This document shows positions 29,773 through 38,672 of a stretch of DNA of 64,000 nucleotides, piece by piece; positions within the stretch are counted from its first letter, which is position 1; each line of letters opens with the position of its first letter. The stretch lies in contig NZ_JAGJCF010000015.1 of the NCBI RefSeq assembly GCF_017815135.1, forward strand, positions 81,022 to 145,021, written 5' to 3'. Made by a program: the position numbers and the translations under genes. The stretch comes from Jiella mangrovi (GTDB lineage Bacteria; Pseudomonadota; Alphaproteobacteria; Rhizobiales; Rhizobiaceae). Under the pieces are notes generated by a model. It had not been told where the DNA came from, did not search any database, and worked only from the letters and a program-made list of their open reading frames with translations.

Positions 29773-30006
29773 CTCCAAACTTTTGAATTGCCGTAGCCGG
29801 CTCGACGGCCAATGCCCGATCATGACGTTATCAGGCCGGCGTTCCGTTCTCCGCGAACATTGGCAATCCTGGCGAAGCGGCAACGATTGCTGCAAAGGGG
29901 CAGGGCACGTCGGTCTCGAACCGGCCGCGCCATGCGTCATCACCCTCGATCGGCAGGCCGATCCGTCCGACATTGCACCGGCCGGCATTGCACCTGACGC
30001 AGGGCG

Positions 30007-31032
30007 TCAGCCGATCCAGCGGCGGCCGGTCGTCTCGAGGCCGAAGAAGCGCGGCGTCCGCGCGAAGGTCGCAAGGCCGGCAAGGGCGGCGAGCGGCTCG
30101 GTCACCACATAGAGCGGTATCTCCCGCATCAGTTCGCTGTGGGGAGCCTTGTCCTCGAAGGCGGCGCGCACGTGGTCCTTCTTCACCACCGGGATCAGGC
30201 GCTGGAAGATGCCGCCGCCGATGAAGACGCCGCCACGGGCCATGAAGACGAGGGCGATGTCGCCGGCGATCCGCCCGAGATAGGTCGCAAAGAGATCGAC
30301 CGCTTCCTCGGCCTCGCGATCCATGCGGTTGATCGCCGCTTCGGTGATCGACTGCGGCGTGTCGAGGGAGGGTGCGTTGCCCTTCACCGCGCAGATGGCG
30401 CGGTAGAGATTGACGAGCCCGCGGCCGCAGAGGATCTGCTCGCCGGACACGCGGCCCTCGATCGTCTGCAGATGCGGCCAGATCTGAAGGTCGCGTTCGG
30501 TGCGCGGGCCAATGTCGATATGGCCGCCTTCGCCCGCCACCGGGATCCACATGTTGCGGGCGCGGACGAGCCCGGCGACACCGAGCCCCGTGCCGGGGCC
30601 GAGAACGGCGCGGCTCGCGCCTTCGCGGATGACGCCGCCGCCGATCTGCGTGCGCGCCTCTTCCTTGAGCGAGGAAATCGCCAGGGCCTGTGCCTCGAAA
30701 TCGTTGAGAACGATGATCTCCGAGATACCGAGACCCTCGATCATCGCCTTCGGGCGGACGATCCAGGGACAATTGGTGAGGTCGATCTCGTCGCCGTCGA
30801 TCGGCCCGGCAACGGCGAGAACGGCCGATTTGGGCTGCAGCGAGGTCTTGTCGAGGACCGTCGCCTGGATCGCTTCGTCGATATTCTCGAAGTCGGCCGT
30901 CTGGACGACCGGAAACATCTTTGGCGCGGCATTGGCATCGACGATGATGGCAAACCGCGCGTTCGTCCCGCCGATATCCCCGATCAGAACCGGGAAATTA
31001 AGCGTCGTGCTCGCATCGCTCTTCGCTGCCAT
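30007..31032 (-). CDS. glk: Glucokinase
   Basis: 341-aa ATP-dependent glucokinase of the Glk (not ROK) family; it phosphorylates glucose to glucose-6-phosphate and so feeds the Entner-Doudoroff and pentose phosphate routes, the latter via Gnd encoded at 52.8 kb. Motifs: phosphate 1 [15 protein letters not shown] (about 15-29), [12 protein letters not shown] with the catalytic Asp, [13 protein letters not shown] and the adenosine loop [12 protein letters not shown]. It has normal length and is followed by a long repeat-bearing gap. Confidence 0.94.
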   Translation of the reverse strand: MAAKSDASTTLNFPVLIGDIGGTNARFAIIVDANAAPKMFPVVQTADFENIDEAIQATVLDKTSLQPKSAVLAVAGPIDGDEIDLTNCPWIVRPKAMIEGLGISEIIVLNDFEAQALAISSLKEEARTQIGGGVIREGASRAVLGPGTGLGVAGLVRARNMWIPVAGEGGHIDIGPRTERDLQIWPHLQTIEGRVSGEQILCGRGLVNLYRAICAVKGNAPSLDTPQSITEAAINRMDREAEEAVDLFATYLGRIAGDIALVFMARGGVFIGGGIFQRLIPVVKKDHVRAAFEDKAPHSELMREIPLYVVTEPLAALAGLATFARTPRFFGLETTGRRWIG

Positions 31033-31152
31033 CTCGTGCCCGCCGTTTCAATCGATTTGCATCGTGCTCGACATAGGACATTGCCGAGGCGAAGGCAAAG
31101 CGCAGTTTGCAAATCCGCCGCTCCTTTCGAGGCGCAGTCGCCGGACCTTCCA

Positions 31153-32163
31153 TCACCGCAGCGGGCGCGGCGTCGGGACGGGTACCGCGCTTGCCGGCGG
31201 CGCGTAGGCGGCCGAATAGCTGGCGGGCGACGAAACCCCGGCGCCCGAGCCGGCGGCAACCGCCTCTGATCCTTTAACCGGGGCGCTCAGGACGGCCCGG
31301 CAGGCGGCCGGCATGCCGGAAAGCGTCAGCGGCGGCTTCGGCTTCGGCGGCTTGGCGCCGGGCTTTTTCGGCTTCGGCGGTTGCAGCGCGACGTTGAACC
31401 ACCAGCTAAGCTCCGAACAGCCGTCACCGCTGCCGACCGCCGGCTGCGGCTTGCAGTCGGTCGATCCCGGCTGGCAGAAAAGCCGGACATGGAAGTGCTC
31501 GTCATGCCCGTAATAGGGGCGCACCTTGGAGAGCCACGCGCGATCGCGCCCCGCCGTCTCGCACAGTTTCTTCTTGATGCCGGGATTGACGAAGATCCGC
31601 TGGACCTCGCGTTGCGACGCCGCGATCTTGATGAGATCGCGGTAATGCGAATTCCAGATCCGGTCGTCGACGGTGAAGGTGCCCTTTCGCAGGACCGAGC
31701 GAAACGGATAGGTCTCGCGCTGCTGCGCGCTCAGCCGGGGGGAGGGCATCGGCTGCAGCCAGACGTCGAAGTCGAGCCCGACCTGATGCGAGGCGTGGCC
31801 GGAGGCCATCGGTCCGCCGCGCGGCTGCGAAATGTCGCCGACGAGAAGACCGGGCCACACGCCCGTCCGGGCCGCCTGTGCGGCAATTCTCTCGATCAGC
31901 GCGATCGTCGCCGGGTGGCCGTAGCGGCGGTTGCGCGACAGGCGCATCACCTGCCAGTTCTCGCCGTCCGCCGGCAATGCAGCGGCGCCTGCAATGCAGC
32001 CATCGGAGTAGAAGCCGATGCTTTGCGTCTGGCCGGCCGACGGGCTTCTTTCGGCGGAGAACAGGAGCTTTGCCGGCGTTTCGGCATGCGACGCCCCGGG
32101 CGCAAGGCACATGCCGGCATAAAGTGCCGCTCCGCACAGAAGAAGAAGCCTTCGCAGTTTCAT
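31153..32163 (-). CDS. mepA: Penicillin-insensitive murein endopeptidase
   Basis: 336-aa periplasmic LAS-family zinc endopeptidase that cuts D-Ala-meso-DAP cross-links in peptidoglycan. The signal peptide is MKLRRLLLLCGAALYAGMCL with cleavage near ASHA-ETP (residue 27). Metal ligands: His126 and Asp133 in HASHQVGLDFD and the His-x-His pair at 223-225 (HDEHFHVRLF). A Pro/Lys-rich C-terminal tail (from about 258) is longer than in E. coli MepA. GGAAGGA lies before the ATG. It is divergent from the GST gene. Confidence 0.93.
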   Translation of the reverse strand: MKLRRLLLLCGAALYAGMCLAPGASHAETPAKLLFSAERSPSAGQTQSIGFYSDGCIAGAAALPADGENWQVMRLSRNRRYGHPATIALIERIAAQAARTGVWPGLLVGDISQPRGGPMASGHASHQVGLDFDVWLQPMPSPRLSAQQRETYPFRSVLRKGTFTVDDRIWNSHYRDLIKIAASQREVQRIFVNPGIKKKLCETAGRDRAWLSKVRPYYGHDEHFHVRLFCQPGSTDCKPQPAVGSGDGCSELSWWFNVALQPPKPKKPGAKPPKPKPPLTLSGMPAACRAVLSAPVKGSEAVAAGSGAGVSSPASYSAAYAPPASAVPVPTPRPLR

Positions 32164-32386
32164 GACATGTCCTTCCGACGCGGTGCCGTCGTCCTGTCCC
32201 CATATGCCCGGGGCCGCAGGATCGGTCCCGGTCTTCGCGCCATGCGAAGCTTCGCTGCGCCCTGCATGATTCGCGGCTCTCGCCCAGCAGGCGGCGGACT
32301 TTACTCAAGACGACGAATTGTCTGAAAATGCGACGAAATCCTTACCAAGTTGCGATGATCCGCGCAGCAGGCCGAAGGGACGAGCG

Positions 32387-33118
32387 ATGACCTATGATCT
32401 CTACTACTGGCCCGCGATCCAGGGGCGCGGCGAATATGTCCGTCTTGTTCTGGAGGCCGCCGGTGTTTCATATCGCGACGTGGCGCGGCTCGATGTGTCG
32501 CAGGGCGGCGGCGTCGAGGCGATGTTCGCTCACATGCGGGGTGATGAGGGGCCGCAGCGTCCTTTGGCGCCGCCCTTCCTCGTCGATGGCGACGTGCTGA
32601 TAGCGCAGACGGCGGTGATCGTTTCCTATCTCGGCGAGCGCCACGATCTGGCGCCTCTTGAAGAGCGGGACCGTCTCTTCGCGCGCACCATCGCGGCCAC
32701 GACGGCGGATTTCGTCGCCGAAGCGCACGACACCCACCACCCGGTCGGCGTGGCGCTCTACTACGAGGATCAAAGGGACGAAGCCTTGCGAAGAGCCGAG
32801 GGCTTCCGCAACGAGCGGGTCGCCAAATATCTTAGCTGGTACGAGGCGCTTCTGGGTGGGAACCCGAGCGGGCCGGAGCATCTCGTCGGCGATCGGCTGA
32901 GCTATGCGGATCTCGGCCTGTTCCAGACCGTCGCCGGTCTCGGCTATGCCTTTCCCCGCAGGATGAAGAGCCTGATGCCCGCGTTTCCGATGGTCGCGCG
33001 GCTGTGCGAACAGGTCGCGATGGTTGAGCGTGTCGCGGCCTATCTCGCCAGCGACAGGCGCATCGCCTTCAACGAGGACGGCATTTTCCGCCACTACCGC
33101 GAACTCGACGACGAATGA
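32387..33118 (+). CDS. Glutathione S-transferase
   Basis: 243-aa GST of the Sigma/Alpha-like type. The N-terminal thioredoxin fold starts MTYDLYYWPAIQGRGEYVRL, with a Tyr at the usual glutathione-activating position, and ALIAQTAVIVSYLGE-like text (VLIAQTAVIVSYLGERH) is the Ser-containing glutathione contact. The all-helical C-terminal domain includes LVGDRLSYADLGLFQTV. The start is the ATG at 32387 with GAAGGGA upstream; the 23 upstream residues do not fit the fold. Probably detoxification of electrophiles. It converges on the MltB gene. Confidence 0.88.
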   Translation: MTYDLYYWPAIQGRGEYVRLVLEAAGVSYRDVARLDVSQGGGVEAMFAHMRGDEGPQRPLAPPFLVDGDVLIAQTAVIVSYLGERHDLAPLEERDRLFARTIAATTADFVAEAHDTHHPVGVALYYEDQRDEALRRAEGFRNERVAKYLSWYEALLGGNPSGPEHLVGDRLSYADLGLFQTVAGLGYAFPRRMKSLMPAFPMVARLCEQVAMVERVAAYLASDRRIAFNEDGIFRHYRELDDE

Positions 33119-33120
33119 GA

Positions 33121-33152
33121 AAGGGCCCGGCGCGCGGCGGCGCCGGACCCTT
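33121..33152. terminator. Bidirectional hairpin between GST and mltB-type genes
   Basis: AAGGGCCCGGCGC pairs with GCGCCGGACCCTT (12 of 13 positions) around a GCGGCG loop, 2 bp after the GST stop. The T-runs are poor on both sides, but the stem's strength and convergent placement support terminator use. Confidence 0.6.
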
Positions 33153-33202
33153 GCGGTCGTCGTGAAACGGATCGGGTGCCGAAAGGCCCGGCCCGCCTGT
33201 CG

Positions 33203-34033
33203 TCAGTTGGCGAGCTGCGAGGCGAACAGGGCGAGAGCCTTCTGGTAGACGCCGGCACGGTTCCACTCGCGAAGCACGGCGAAGTTCGGCTGGCCCTGCT
33301 GATAGCCGGCGCCCGGACGCCAGCCGTGCTGGCGCAGGAAGTTTGCCGTCGAGGCAAGGACGTCCGCCTTGGAGCGGATCAGGTCGCGTCGGCCGTCGCC
33401 GTCGCCATCCACTGCAAAGCGCAGATAGTTCTTGGCGAGGAACTGGGTCTGGCCGATCTCGCCGGCCCAGGCGCCACGCATCTGGTTCGGGGACATGTCG
33501 CCGCGATCGACGATCGCCATGGCCGCCAGGAGCTCTTCGGTGAAAAAGGCCGAACGGCGGCAGTCGTAGGACAGCGTGGCCAGCGAAGAGAAGACCGGCA
33601 TGTTGCCGGAATTGGCGCCGAAGCCGGTCTCCATGCCCCAGATCGCGACGAGCACTTCCTTCTGCACGCCGTAGCGCTTCTCGATCGAGTTCAAGAGGCC
33701 GGCATTCTGGCGGATGATTCGCTTGCCCTTGGAGACGAAGGAGGCAGGTGCGCGCCGCTTCATGAACGCGTCGAGCGACAGGTTCATCGAATGCTGGTTG
33801 CGATCGAGGCTGATGACCTTGCGCGAATACTGGGCCGGCATCAGCGCCGACTGGATGGTCCGCTGCGAAATGCCTGCGCGCGCCGCCTCCTGAGCCATCT
33901 GCTGCTTCCACTGGTCGAAGCCGGCAGCGGAGTTGCCGCACTGGGCGGCGTTCGCGGGAACGGCCGCGGCGCCGAGCATGAGGGCGGTCAGGCCGGAAAG
34001 AGCAAGGCTCATGAATTGTTTGCGTCGGAGCAT
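33203..34033 (-). CDS. Lytic murein transglycosylase, MltB/SLT_2 family
   Basis: 276-aa periplasmic enzyme cleaving the MurNAc-GlcNAc bond with formation of 1,6-anhydroMurNAc. The signal peptide spans residues 1-30 (MLRRKQFMSLALSGLTALML, cleavage near ANA-AQC). The catalytic Glu135 is in AIWGMETGFG; GDMSPNQMRGAWAGEIGQTQ and FAVDGDGDGRRDLI (the Asp-rich calcium-like loop of MltB) follow. No C-terminal peptidoglycan-binding domain, so it is of the short kind. I chose ATG 34033; the TTG at 34066 adds 11 residues before the signal peptide. Confidence 0.92.
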   Translation of the reverse strand: MLRRKQFMSLALSGLTALMLGAAAVPANAAQCGNSAAGFDQWKQQMAQEAARAGISQRTIQSALMPAQYSRKVISLDRNQHSMNLSLDAFMKRRAPASFVSKGKRIIRQNAGLLNSIEKRYGVQKEVLVAIWGMETGFGANSGNMPVFSSLATLSYDCRRSAFFTEELLAAMAIVDRGDMSPNQMRGAWAGEIGQTQFLAKNYLRFAVDGDGDGRRDLIRSKADVLASTANFLRQHGWRPGAGYQQGQPNFAVLREWNRAGVYQKALALFASQLAN

Positions 34034-34283
34034 GTTGGGACTATCTCTCCTCTCGAGGGGGTTCAATTTCGGCGGTCTTTGCGGCCGTCGGCCCGCTCGG
34101 GCCGTCGCTTCGAGGCCGTCGGGCCCCTTCCACGGAGATCGCTCTGGAAACTTTACGAAACACTGTAGCGGCTTTCGGCCTGTTACTACATCGGCTTCGG
34201 CGTATCGTCATTAACGCGAAGTATGCATTGCCACCGAAAGCGGCGACAGTCGGGCGAACTGATGAAGTTTCTCGTTCAACTGC

Positions 34284-34616
34284 TCACGAACTCGGTATTT
34301 CGAGATTTTCGGTCTCGGCCAAGGCGCGCTTCTTCTCGCCGGCAATCAGCATCAGGTTGCGCGTGTAGATGACGAGGCCGGCGGCCTGTCCGAGGATGAA
34401 GACGGGATCACGCCGATGCAGGGCATAGACGAGCAAAAGCGCCCCCCCGACCAGCGAAAAGCCCCAAAAGGCGACCGGCACCACGGACTTGCGGGCCCGC
34501 TCCGAGGCGATCCACTGGATCAGGAACCTTGCGGTGAACATTGCCTGGGCAAAGAAGCCGAGAGCGATCCACAGATTGAACTGGTCGATGAAGACATGCT
34601 GGATGAAGGACCACAT
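34284..34616 (-). CDS. LAB_N-domain membrane protein (lipid A biosynthesis N-terminal-like)
   Basis: 110-aa integral membrane protein with three hydrophobic segments, matching the LAB_N family: FNLWIALGFFAQAMFTARFL, QWIASERARKSVVPVAFWGF and GALLLVYALHRRDPVFILGQ. LAB_N proteins typically sit next to a polyprenyl-phosphate glycosyltransferase and an ArnT/PMT-like transferase, exactly the neighbours here; their role is unproven, perhaps lipid-linked sugar translocation. It begins 8 bp after the PAP2-GT2 stop. The frame runs open upstream to 35120 but overlaps the glycosyltransferase. Confidence 0.85.
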   Translation of the reverse strand: MWSFIQHVFIDQFNLWIALGFFAQAMFTARFLIQWIASERARKSVVPVAFWGFSLVGGALLLVYALHRRDPVFILGQAAGLVIYTRNLMLIAGEKKRALAETENLEIPSS

Positions 34617-34624
34617 CGGTCTTT

Positions 34625-36334
34625 CTACTCCTTGGTGGCCGTCACGTCTTCGACGTGTCCGGGGGTTCTGCGGCCACGACGAATGATCCACCACACGCCG
34701 AAGAGATCGAGTGCGCCGCGGGCCGCCCGGTCGAAGATGCCGTAGTTCGACTGGCCGAAGCGGCGCTGGCGGTCTTTCACGTCGAGATGGGCGATCGTGC
34801 GTTCCTCCCGAAGGACGAGAGCCGGCAGGTAACGATGCCAGCCGTCGAAATAGGGCAGCTTGCGGAACAGCTCGGCAGGCACCGCCTTCAGGCCGCAGCC
34901 GGTGTCGCGGGTCGCGTCGTTCAGGATCGCGGTCCGCAGGCGGTTGGCCGCTTTCGAGGACAGGCGTTTGGTAAAGCTGTCGGTGCGCCCGACGCGCTGG
35001 CCCGCGACGAGGCCGCAGGTCTCGTCGCGTGATTCGAGCAGATCGACCATGGCGGGAATGAAGGCCGGATCGTTCTGCCCGTCGCCGTCGATGGTCACGA
35101 TGCAGTCGCCATCGGCGCAAAGAACGCCCGTGCGCACCGCGCGGCTCTGTCCGGCGGAGCGCTCGTGCCGGATGTGCCGGACCGCCATGCCGTCGCCGCG
35201 CAGCGTCTCGATCATCCCTGGCGTGTCGTCCGTCGAGCCGTCGTCGACGACGACGATCTCGTGGTCGCGCCCGGCAAGCGCCGCCGCGATCTCGGGGACG
35301 AGCACGGAAAGGTTTTCCGCTTCGTTCTTGGCGGGCACGACGACGCTCACCTTGACGAATCTGCGTCGCCGGGTGGTGGCCGAAATCTCGGAGGTGGTCG
35401 GGTTTGTTGTCGAAAAGGCATCCATCGCCGGCGCCTTATCATAATCTGATCGACCGGTCGCGTCAGAAAAGCGCGCCGCTTCGACGCCGTTACAGTTACG
35501 GCCGGGGGAGGGGGCGGAGCCGGTAACGACGGCACCGCCGCGAAGCCTCGAGCGCAGCTGCGCGAAATTCCTGTCGATCCGCTCGCCCCGGGCACCGAGG
35601 AAGACCGGCCGCAAAAGGACGATGGTCGAAAGGGTGATGATCCAGGAGACGAGGACGTCGGAGAGGAAGTGTCCTCCCGCGGCGATCCGGGCGAGCGAGA
35701 CCGTGGCGGCGATCGCTGCCAGGCCAAGGCCGATCGGCAGGCGGTCCTGCCTCGGGATGACGAAGAATAGCGCCATGACCGCCGCGGCCGAGGCCGCCTC
35801 GCCCGACGAGAACGAGCAGTTGCGGCTGCACTGGTCGGAGAATTGCCAGACCGGCGTGAAGTCCAGGCTGCCGCCAAATTCGAGGAGTGAGCGGGGGCGG
35901 GCACGGCCGAGCGTGTTCTTCAGGATGGCGTTGACGATCAGCCCGGGCGCGATCACGTAGACCGCGATGACGTAAAGCCCTTCGCTCGGTTTCAGGAGCC
36001 AGCGCGGCGGCCGCACCATCAGCCCCGCGACGACGGCGAGGAGGCTGAAGCCTAGCGCCGCGCCGGTCATCCAGTTGCCGAACTTGCGAACCAGCCTGAC
36101 GTCGAAGTCTTCGGCGCCCGAAAAGCCGAGCCCGGCCCGGTAGAAATGCCCGCTGACCAGAATGTCGATGCCGGGAAAGCTCAGGAAGAAGACGCTGACG
36201 ACGGCAAGGACGATCGTCAGGAAAACCAGGGGGCGGCGCCGGACGAAGCGAAGGCAGACGGCCGCCCTGCTGCCGTCTGCCGATCCGCCGGAGCGGCCGG
36301 GCAGCCGGGGAAAGGTGTCGGCTCCTGCGTCCAT
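34625..36334 (-). CDS. PAP2 phosphatase-GT2 glycosyltransferase fusion (possible artefact of a split pair)
   Basis: One 569-codon frame. Residues about 30-250 are a membrane PAP2 phosphatase (K139...RP147 in LKNTLGRARP, SFSSGEAAS at 174-182, and RIAAGGHFLSD with His222/Asp226), of the LpxE/LpxT-like lipid phosphatase type. Residues 328-569 are a GT2 of the Dpm/ArnC/RgtE type (VVVPAKNEAENL, VVVDDGSTDDT, DxD in TIDGDGQND at 416-418), with no C-terminal TM pair. A 75-residue linker joins them. The minus-strand C5-T-C5 tract (35504-35514) is followed by TAA in the frame one extra base would give, so the real structure may be two genes, the GT2 then starting at M304 (35425). AAGGAAAG precedes the 36334 ATG. 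Confidence 0.8.
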   Translation of the reverse strand: MDAGADTFPRLPGRSGGSADGSRAAVCLRFVRRRPLVFLTIVLAVVSVFFLSFPGIDILVSGHFYRAGLGFSGAEDFDVRLVRKFGNWMTGAALGFSLLAVVAGLMVRPPRWLLKPSEGLYVIAVYVIAPGLIVNAILKNTLGRARPRSLLEFGGSLDFTPVWQFSDQCSRNCSFSSGEAASAAAVMALFFVIPRQDRLPIGLGLAAIAATVSLARIAAGGHFLSDVLVSWIITLSTIVLLRPVFLGARGERIDRNFAQLRSRLRGGAVVTGSAPSPGRNCNGVEAARFSDATGRSDYDKAPAMDAFSTTNPTTSEISATTRRRRFVKVSVVVPAKNEAENLSVLVPEIAAALAGRDHEIVVVDDGSTDDTPGMIETLRGDGMAVRHIRHERSAGQSRAVRTGVLCADGDCIVTIDGDGQNDPAFIPAMVDLLESRDETCGLVAGQRVGRTDSFTKRLSSKAANRLRTAILNDATRDTGCGLKAVPAELFRKLPYFDGWHRYLPALVLREERTIAHLDVKDRQRRFGQSNYGIFDRAARGALDLFGVWWIIRRGRRTPGHVEDVTATKE

Positions 36335-36429
36335 TCACGTCTTTCCTTGCATTTGCCATCGCCTTGGGGCGGGTCGAGCGCCCTGCCTCTATCGGACACA
36401 GGCCGATACCCCAAGTTTTCCAAACGCCC

Positions 36430-36475
36430 CATCGTGCTTTTTTGAAAACCGATTCCGATTTCCGGGCCGATGCGA
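36430..36475. repeat. Degenerate rhizobial-type palindromic element
   Basis: GAAAACCGATTCCGATTTC lies between CATCGTGC and GGGCCGATGCGAT, echoing the element at 29725-29772. It sits in the 240-bp divergent region between the PAP2-GT2 and GT39-type genes. Confidence 0.35.
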
Positions 36476-36574
36476 TAGGACTGGCATCAAGCGCCAGTCG
36501 CGGTCCTTCGCCTGAGGGCTTGGCATCGCATATCACGAGTTCGGCGGCCTCTAACGAGCCAATCGCAAGCAAAT

Positions 36575-38101
36575 ATGACACTTCCCACGACCGCCGACGA
36601 TCGGCGAGCCAGCGTGGCGGATCGGTTACAGGACCGCTCCTTCGGTCTGGCTTTTCTCGCTCTTCTCCTCGCCGCGATCGCGCTTCTGCGCCTGGTAGCG
36701 CTGTTCCTGTCGCCGAGCGAGCTCGGTTTTGACGAAGCCCAGTATGTCCTTTGGGCGCAGCATTTCGATTTCGGCTATTTTACCAAGCCGCCGCTCGTCG
36801 CCTGGGTGATTGCCGCCGAGACGAAGGTCTGCGGCACGGGCGCGGCCTGCGTGCGCTCGATCGTGCCGCTGGTCAATTCTGGCACGGCCTTCGTCCTTGC
36901 GCTTCTGGCGGCGCGGCTCTACGGGGCGGGGACGGGGTTCTGGACCGGCATCTTCTTCGTGATCATGCCGGGCATCGCGGTCTCGTCCTTCCTGATCACC
37001 ACCGATCCGCTGCTCTTGTTCTTCTGGAGCCTGGCGCTGTTCGCCGTCTTTCTGCAGATCGACAAACCCGGCCTGAAGCCTGCCCTTCTCTTCGGCGTCG
37101 CCGCCGGGCTCGGTCTCAACGCGAAATATGCGATGATCTATCTGCCGGTGCTGGTCGCGCTGGCCGGCGCGATGATGCCCGAATTTCGACGTCGGCTGTT
37201 CCGGCGCGAGAGCCTTCTCGCCCTTGCGATCATGCTGCTTTTGATCGCGCCCAACCTGATCTGGAACGCGCTCAACGGTTTTGCGACCTTCGAGCATACG
37301 GCGAACGACAATATCGGCTGGAGCCTGTCGCGGCTCAACGCCAGCAAGGGCTTCGAGTTCTTCGGCGCGCAGTTCGGCATCGCCGGGCCGGTGATCTTCG
37401 GGGCGATGCTGAACGCGTTGTTCTTGCGGGCACGAACCGAAAAGCCGCGCACCGACGTGCTTCTGATGATCCTGTCATGGCCGATCCTGTTCGCCATCAC
37501 CATCCAGGGCTTCCTCGCCCAGGCCAACGTCAACTGGGGCGCCACGGCCTATCCGGCGGGCGTGATCGTCGCGACGGCGCTGGTCGTCCGTCATCGCTGG
37601 CGCTTCTTCTTCTGGACGAATCTGATCGTCTGCGGCCTCGTCTCACTGGTCATTCTTCTGGGCACGGCGTTTTTCGATCCGGCCGATGCGCCGGGCGCCG
37701 GCAAGCAGCTGCGCCAGCTCGCCGGCTGGCAGGTGACCGGCGAGAGCCTCGCGGCGCTGGCGCAAAAGACGGGGTCCACGCGCATCGTCGTCGAGGGACG
37801 GGCGCTGACGGCGGGTGTCGCCTATGCCTTGCGCGACAGCGATCTCCAGGTGCTCGGCTATCTGCCGAAGGGCGAGAGCCCCACCGACCAGTTCCAGCTC
37901 GACCGGCCCTGGGACGGCGACGATGCGCGTCAGGGCACGCTGCTCTTCGGTTTCGGCGCCGACGATCTCAAGCGTCTGGGCGCCTCGCCCGTCGCGACCG
38001 TCGATGCGCCGATCTATGCCGCCAGGGACGGGACGATGCCGGTTTATGGTTTCAATGGCGCAGCTTCGGTTGACGTTGACGGGCAGCCATCAGGCGAGTG
38101 A
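36575..38101 (+). CDS. ArnT/PMT-like polyprenyl-phosphate sugar transferase (GT39/GT83)
   Basis: 508-aa inner-membrane transferase using a polyprenyl-phosphate-linked sugar donor, related to ArnT, RgtA-C and PMT. The first periplasmic loop carries the GFDEAQYVLWAQHFDFGY motif with the catalytic-type Asp53-Glu54, and KPPLVAWVIA follows as in GT83 enzymes. About eleven membrane spans (to about residue 370) and a C-terminal soluble domain (about 385-500) follow. It is divergent from PAP2-GT2 and LAB_N, which would supply the donor. The acceptor (lipid A, core or another envelope glycan) is unknown. Confidence 0.87.
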   Translation: MTLPTTADDRRASVADRLQDRSFGLAFLALLLAAIALLRLVALFLSPSELGFDEAQYVLWAQHFDFGYFTKPPLVAWVIAAETKVCGTGAACVRSIVPLVNSGTAFVLALLAARLYGAGTGFWTGIFFVIMPGIAVSSFLITTDPLLLFFWSLALFAVFLQIDKPGLKPALLFGVAAGLGLNAKYAMIYLPVLVALAGAMMPEFRRRLFRRESLLALAIMLLLIAPNLIWNALNGFATFEHTANDNIGWSLSRLNASKGFEFFGAQFGIAGPVIFGAMLNALFLRARTEKPRTDVLLMILSWPILFAITIQGFLAQANVNWGATAYPAGVIVATALVVRHRWRFFFWTNLIVCGLVSLVILLGTAFFDPADAPGAGKQLRQLAGWQVTGESLAALAQKTGSTRIVVEGRALTAGVAYALRDSDLQVLGYLPKGESPTDQFQLDRPWDGDDARQGTLLFGFGADDLKRLGASPVATVDAPIYAARDGTMPVYGFNGAASVDVDGQPSGE

Positions 38102-38206
38102 ACGTCGCCGACGATAGAGCCTGCCGGGCGCCCGAATGCGCATGACGGGACGCCGGCCGGCGGTTCGGGTCTCTTTGGCCATGTCGTTGACGACGCAGGA
38201 GGACCG

Positions 38207-38629
38207 ATGAGGCAGGTATCGCCATGGCCGGACAACGGCGTGATCCTTTATGACGGCGTCTGCGTCCTGTGCTCGGGCTGGGTTCGCTTCGTCGCCAGGC
38301 GGGATGCGACGCGCCGGTTCCGCTTCACGCCGATCCAGTCGGCCTATGGCGCGGCGATGGCCGAGGCGCTGGCAATCGACCCGGCCGATCCAGACACCAA
38401 CGCCGTCGTGATCGACAAGATCGCCTATTTCCAATCCGACGCGGTGCTCGCCGTCCTTTCGCCCCTGCCGGGCTGGACATGGACGAGAATCGGCTTCGCG
38501 GTCCCAACAATGCTGCGCGATCCGCTCTACCGGCTGATCGCGCGCAACCGCTATCGGATCTTCGGACAGCACGAGGCCTGCGAGCTTCCACCCGCAGGCC
38601 TTGCAACGAGGATCGTCACCGAACTCTGA
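38207..38629 (+). CDS. DCC-family (DUF393) thiol-disulfide oxidoreductase-like protein
   Basis: 140-aa protein with the diagnostic N-terminal YDGVCVLCSGWVRF, whose Asp16, Cys19 and Cys22 name the DCC family; the fold is predicted thioredoxin-like. TPIQSAYGAAMAEAL and the C-terminal RNRYRIFGQHEACELP complete the family pattern. No signal peptide. Redox partner unknown. AGGAGG lies 4-5 bp before the ATG. A short hairpin (CCGGGCG/CGCCCGG, 38648-38669) separates it from the convergent caspase-like gene. Confidence 0.88.
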   Translation: MRQVSPWPDNGVILYDGVCVLCSGWVRFVARRDATRRFRFTPIQSAYGAAMAEALAIDPADPDTNAVVIDKIAYFQSDAVLAVLSPLPGWTWTRIGFAVPTMLRDPLYRLIARNRYRIFGQHEACELPPAGLATRIVTEL

Positions 38630-38672
38630 CGTCTGCCCGATTGGATGCCGGGCGACGGGTTGCGCCCGGATA

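Noticed and set aside
34617..35120. Long upstream extension of the LAB_N frame
   Set aside because: It overlaps the GT2 domain in another frame; the three-TM LAB_N protein is complete from 34616.
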